DNA of 13,099 bases. It comes from JACRNA01 sp964366335. GTDB lineage: Bacteria > Patescibacteriota > Microgenomatia > CAZETR01 > Amesbacteraceae. Positions within the stretch are counted from its first letter, which is position 1. Each line of letters begins with the position of its first letter. The notes under the pieces were generated by a model. The model saw nothing but the letters and a program-made list of their open reading frames with translations. It did not search any database and was not told the DNA's origin. Shown here piece by piece: positions 12,074-13,099 of the stretch. Location of the stretch: contig CAYITQ010000014.1 of NCBI GenBank assembly GCA_964366335.1, positions 1 through 13,099 on the forward strand. Direction: 5' to 3'. The translations under genes and the position numbers were made by a program.

Positions 12074-13099
12074 ATGTCCTTTTTGTTTACCTCTCTATTT
12101 GTCCTGGTCCCCCTGATCTGGTTGCCGTGGACATCGGAATTGTTTGAGTTTAACAAGTTGATGCTGACTTATATTATCGCTATTTTAATTGCCTGTGTCT
12201 GGGCTATCAAATGCATTCTGGCCAAAAAAATAATTTTCAAACGCACTGCTCTTGATATCCCCCTCCTCTTATTTCTAATTTCTATTTTCTTGTCTCTAAT
12301 CTTTTCGATCGACACTCACGTGTCGTGGTATGGCTATTATTCCCGCTGGAACGGCGGTCTCTTGTCTCTAATCACTTATTCCTTTCTCTACTGGGCCTAT
12401 GTTTCCAATATGGATCGTAAAGATACATTGCTCATTACTCATTTCTCATTACTCAGTGCCGTAATAATTGCCATATATGGAACTTTCGAGCACTTTGGTC
12501 ATTCTGCGTCCTGCTTCCTGGTGACTGGATCCTTTGATGTCTCGTGTTGGGTCCAAGACGTCCAGAACCGGGTCTATGCCACCATGGGTCAACCCAATTG
12601 GCTGGCAGCCTACACCGTAAGTTTGATATTTATACCGATATCAAACTTACTAAATTTAAAATTTTTAATTTTTAATTTTAAATCAATTTTTAATATTTTA
12701 ATTTTTAATTTATTATTTATAACTTTGCTTTTTACAAAATCCAGATCAGGCTTGTTGGCTTTTGGGATATCAAGTGTGGTATTTTGGGGGTTATATTTTC
12801 TCAAAAATAACTCCCCCCGACCCCCTCTTAAATTAAGAGGGGGTGTCCCGATGTACTTCGGGACGGGGGTGATACTCTTTATAATTTGTACTTTAGGACT
12901 GACATTTTTGATAAAAAATCCCATACGTGATTTAGTTTTTAAACCAACGGTTGTTGAAAAGTCTGTCGGACCCGCACTCGAATCTGGCGGAACAGAGTCT
13001 GGAAGTATCAGAAAAATTGTCTGGAAGGGAGCCGTTAAAATCTGGCTGGGAAATGTCAAAAACTTTATGATCGGTTCTGGGCCTGAAACTTTTGCCCAA
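12074..13099 (+). CDS. O-antigen ligase/Wzy-family membrane protein, N-terminal part
   Basis: The frame is open for 342 codons to the window edge. It encodes a polytopic membrane protein beginning MSFLFTSLFVLVPLIWLPWT with helices near 3-18, 30-49, 62-80, 96-112 and 122-138, plus several later ones. Family-like landmarks are SWYGYYSRWNGG (84-95), RVYATMGQPNWLAAY (166-180) and TKSRSGLLAFG (221-231). These proteins join or polymerise surface glycans at the outer membrane face, and an acceptor polymer cannot be predicted. Repeats invade the frame without breaking it: a heptamer array (residues 118-127), a 13-bp-arm hairpin (182-192), an AT-rich array (193-216) and a palindrome cluster encoding NNSPRPPLKLRGGVPMYFG (245-263). 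Confidence 0.82.
   Translation, partial: MSFLFTSLFVLVPLIWLPWTSELFEFNKLMLTYIIAILIACVWAIKCILAKKIIFKRTALDIPLLLFLISIFLSLIFSIDTHVSWYGYYSRWNGGLLSLITYSFLYWAYVSNMDRKDTLLITHFSLLSAVIIAIYGTFEHFGHSASCFLVTGSFDVSCWVQDVQNRVYATMGQPNWLAAYTVSLIFIPISNLLNLKFLIFNFKSIFNILIFNLLFITLLFTKSRSGLLAFGISSVVFWGLYFLKNNSPRPPLKLRGGVPMYFGTGVILFIICTLGLTFLIKNPIRDLVFKPTVVEKSVGPALESGGTESGSIRKIVWKGAVKIWLGNVKNFMIGSGPETFAQ
12427..12454. repeat. Heptamer array (ATTACTC type) inside the O-antigen-ligase-like gene
   Basis: Four units, ATTGCTC, ATTACTC, ATTTCTC and ATTACTC, are the complement of the TGAGTAA family and are encoded in the sense direction as LLITHFSLLS. The peptide nearly equals VLITHCSLLN of FolD. Confidence 0.85.
12617..12650. 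repeat. 13-bp-arm inverted repeat in coding sequence
   Basis: GTAAGTTTGATAT and ATATCAAACTTAC are perfect complements around an 8-nt loop. They lie in frame and encode VSLIFIPISNL. Confidence 0.8.
12651..12720. repeat. AT-rich TTTTTAA array in coding sequence
   Basis: Repeated AATTTTT-like units with a TAAATCAATTT centre, roughly inverted. They encode the hydrophobic NLKFLIFNFKSIFNILIFNL, so the repeat itself supplies a likely membrane segment. Confidence 0.65.
12814..12869. repeat. Palindrome cluster encoding PRPPLKLRGG
   Basis: Two adjacent hairpins are enclosed by a CCCCC/GGGGG pair (12814-12818 with 12865-12869). The first has 11-bp arms (ACCCCCTCTTA at 12820-12830, loop AAT, TAAGAGGGGGT at 12834-12844). 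The second is the GTCCCGA element (12845-12864). The unit could fold as a three-way junction and is read through in frame. Confidence 0.8.

Noticed and set aside
12610..13059. Minus-strand ORF of 149 aa
   Set aside because: Lies opposite the continuous 342-codon membrane-protein frame and is mostly made of repeat translation.

Overview
The window looks like a piece of a Candidate Phyla Radiation (Patescibacteria) genome, most plausibly of the Microgenomates side. The placement is inferred from short, reduced housekeeping proteins, tightly packed small hypothetical genes, a PaaX/Cas2-like regulator and an O-antigen-ligase-like membrane protein of the type common in that group. It is not proven by a marker tree. 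TGA is used as a stop (dcd, mreB, the 57-aa gene), so the code is the standard one and not the TGA-Gly code of Absconditabacteria/Gracilibacteria.

Layout. (1) 1-2850, minus strand: a nucleotide/folate operon, read right to left. It runs dcd (dCTP deaminase), a 70-aa Cys-rich protein, tmk (dTMP kinase), a 57-aa membrane protein, folD (methylene-THF dehydrogenase/cyclohydrolase) and a 67-aa protein. Next comes rpsB (ribosomal protein S2), cut by the window edge, with its own promoter and a structured leader. Dcd, FolD and Tmk flank the thymidylate synthase step of dTTP synthesis, which is not in this window. (2) 2884-5221: an 80-aa hypothetical gene divergent from dcd, then topA (topoisomerase I) with a 34-aa ORF behind it. 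(3) 5222-6969: a 119-aa hypothetical, a PaaX/Cas2-like regulator flanked by two copies of a 44-bp operator-like repeat, and a divergent gene for a protein with an internal duplication and one putative metal-site half (HELHE). (4) 6935-9669: mreB then mrdA (PBP2), the cell-shape pair, with no mreC or mreD between them. (5) 9717-12015: an accessory stretch of small unknown genes, a 100-N assembly gap and an HTH/PIN pair that looks like a toxin-antitoxin module. (6) 12074-13099: the start of an O-antigen-ligase-like polytopic membrane protein.

Two window-wide patterns stand out. First, ten genes have a -10-like hexamer whose last base lies exactly 7 nt before the first base of the start codon. 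These mRNAs would be leaderless. The rest use stop/start overlaps or, as in rpsB, a real Shine-Dalgarno. Second, period-7 (heptamer) repeat arrays and a GTCCCGA...TCGGGAC palindrome occur inside reading frames of unrelated proteins (FolD, TopA, PBP2, O-antigen ligase) without breaking them. They add similar short peptides and resemble cyanobacterial STRR repeats or Rickettsia palindromic elements. No CRISPR array, tRNA or rRNA was seen. No stretch above 300 bases lacks a gene.
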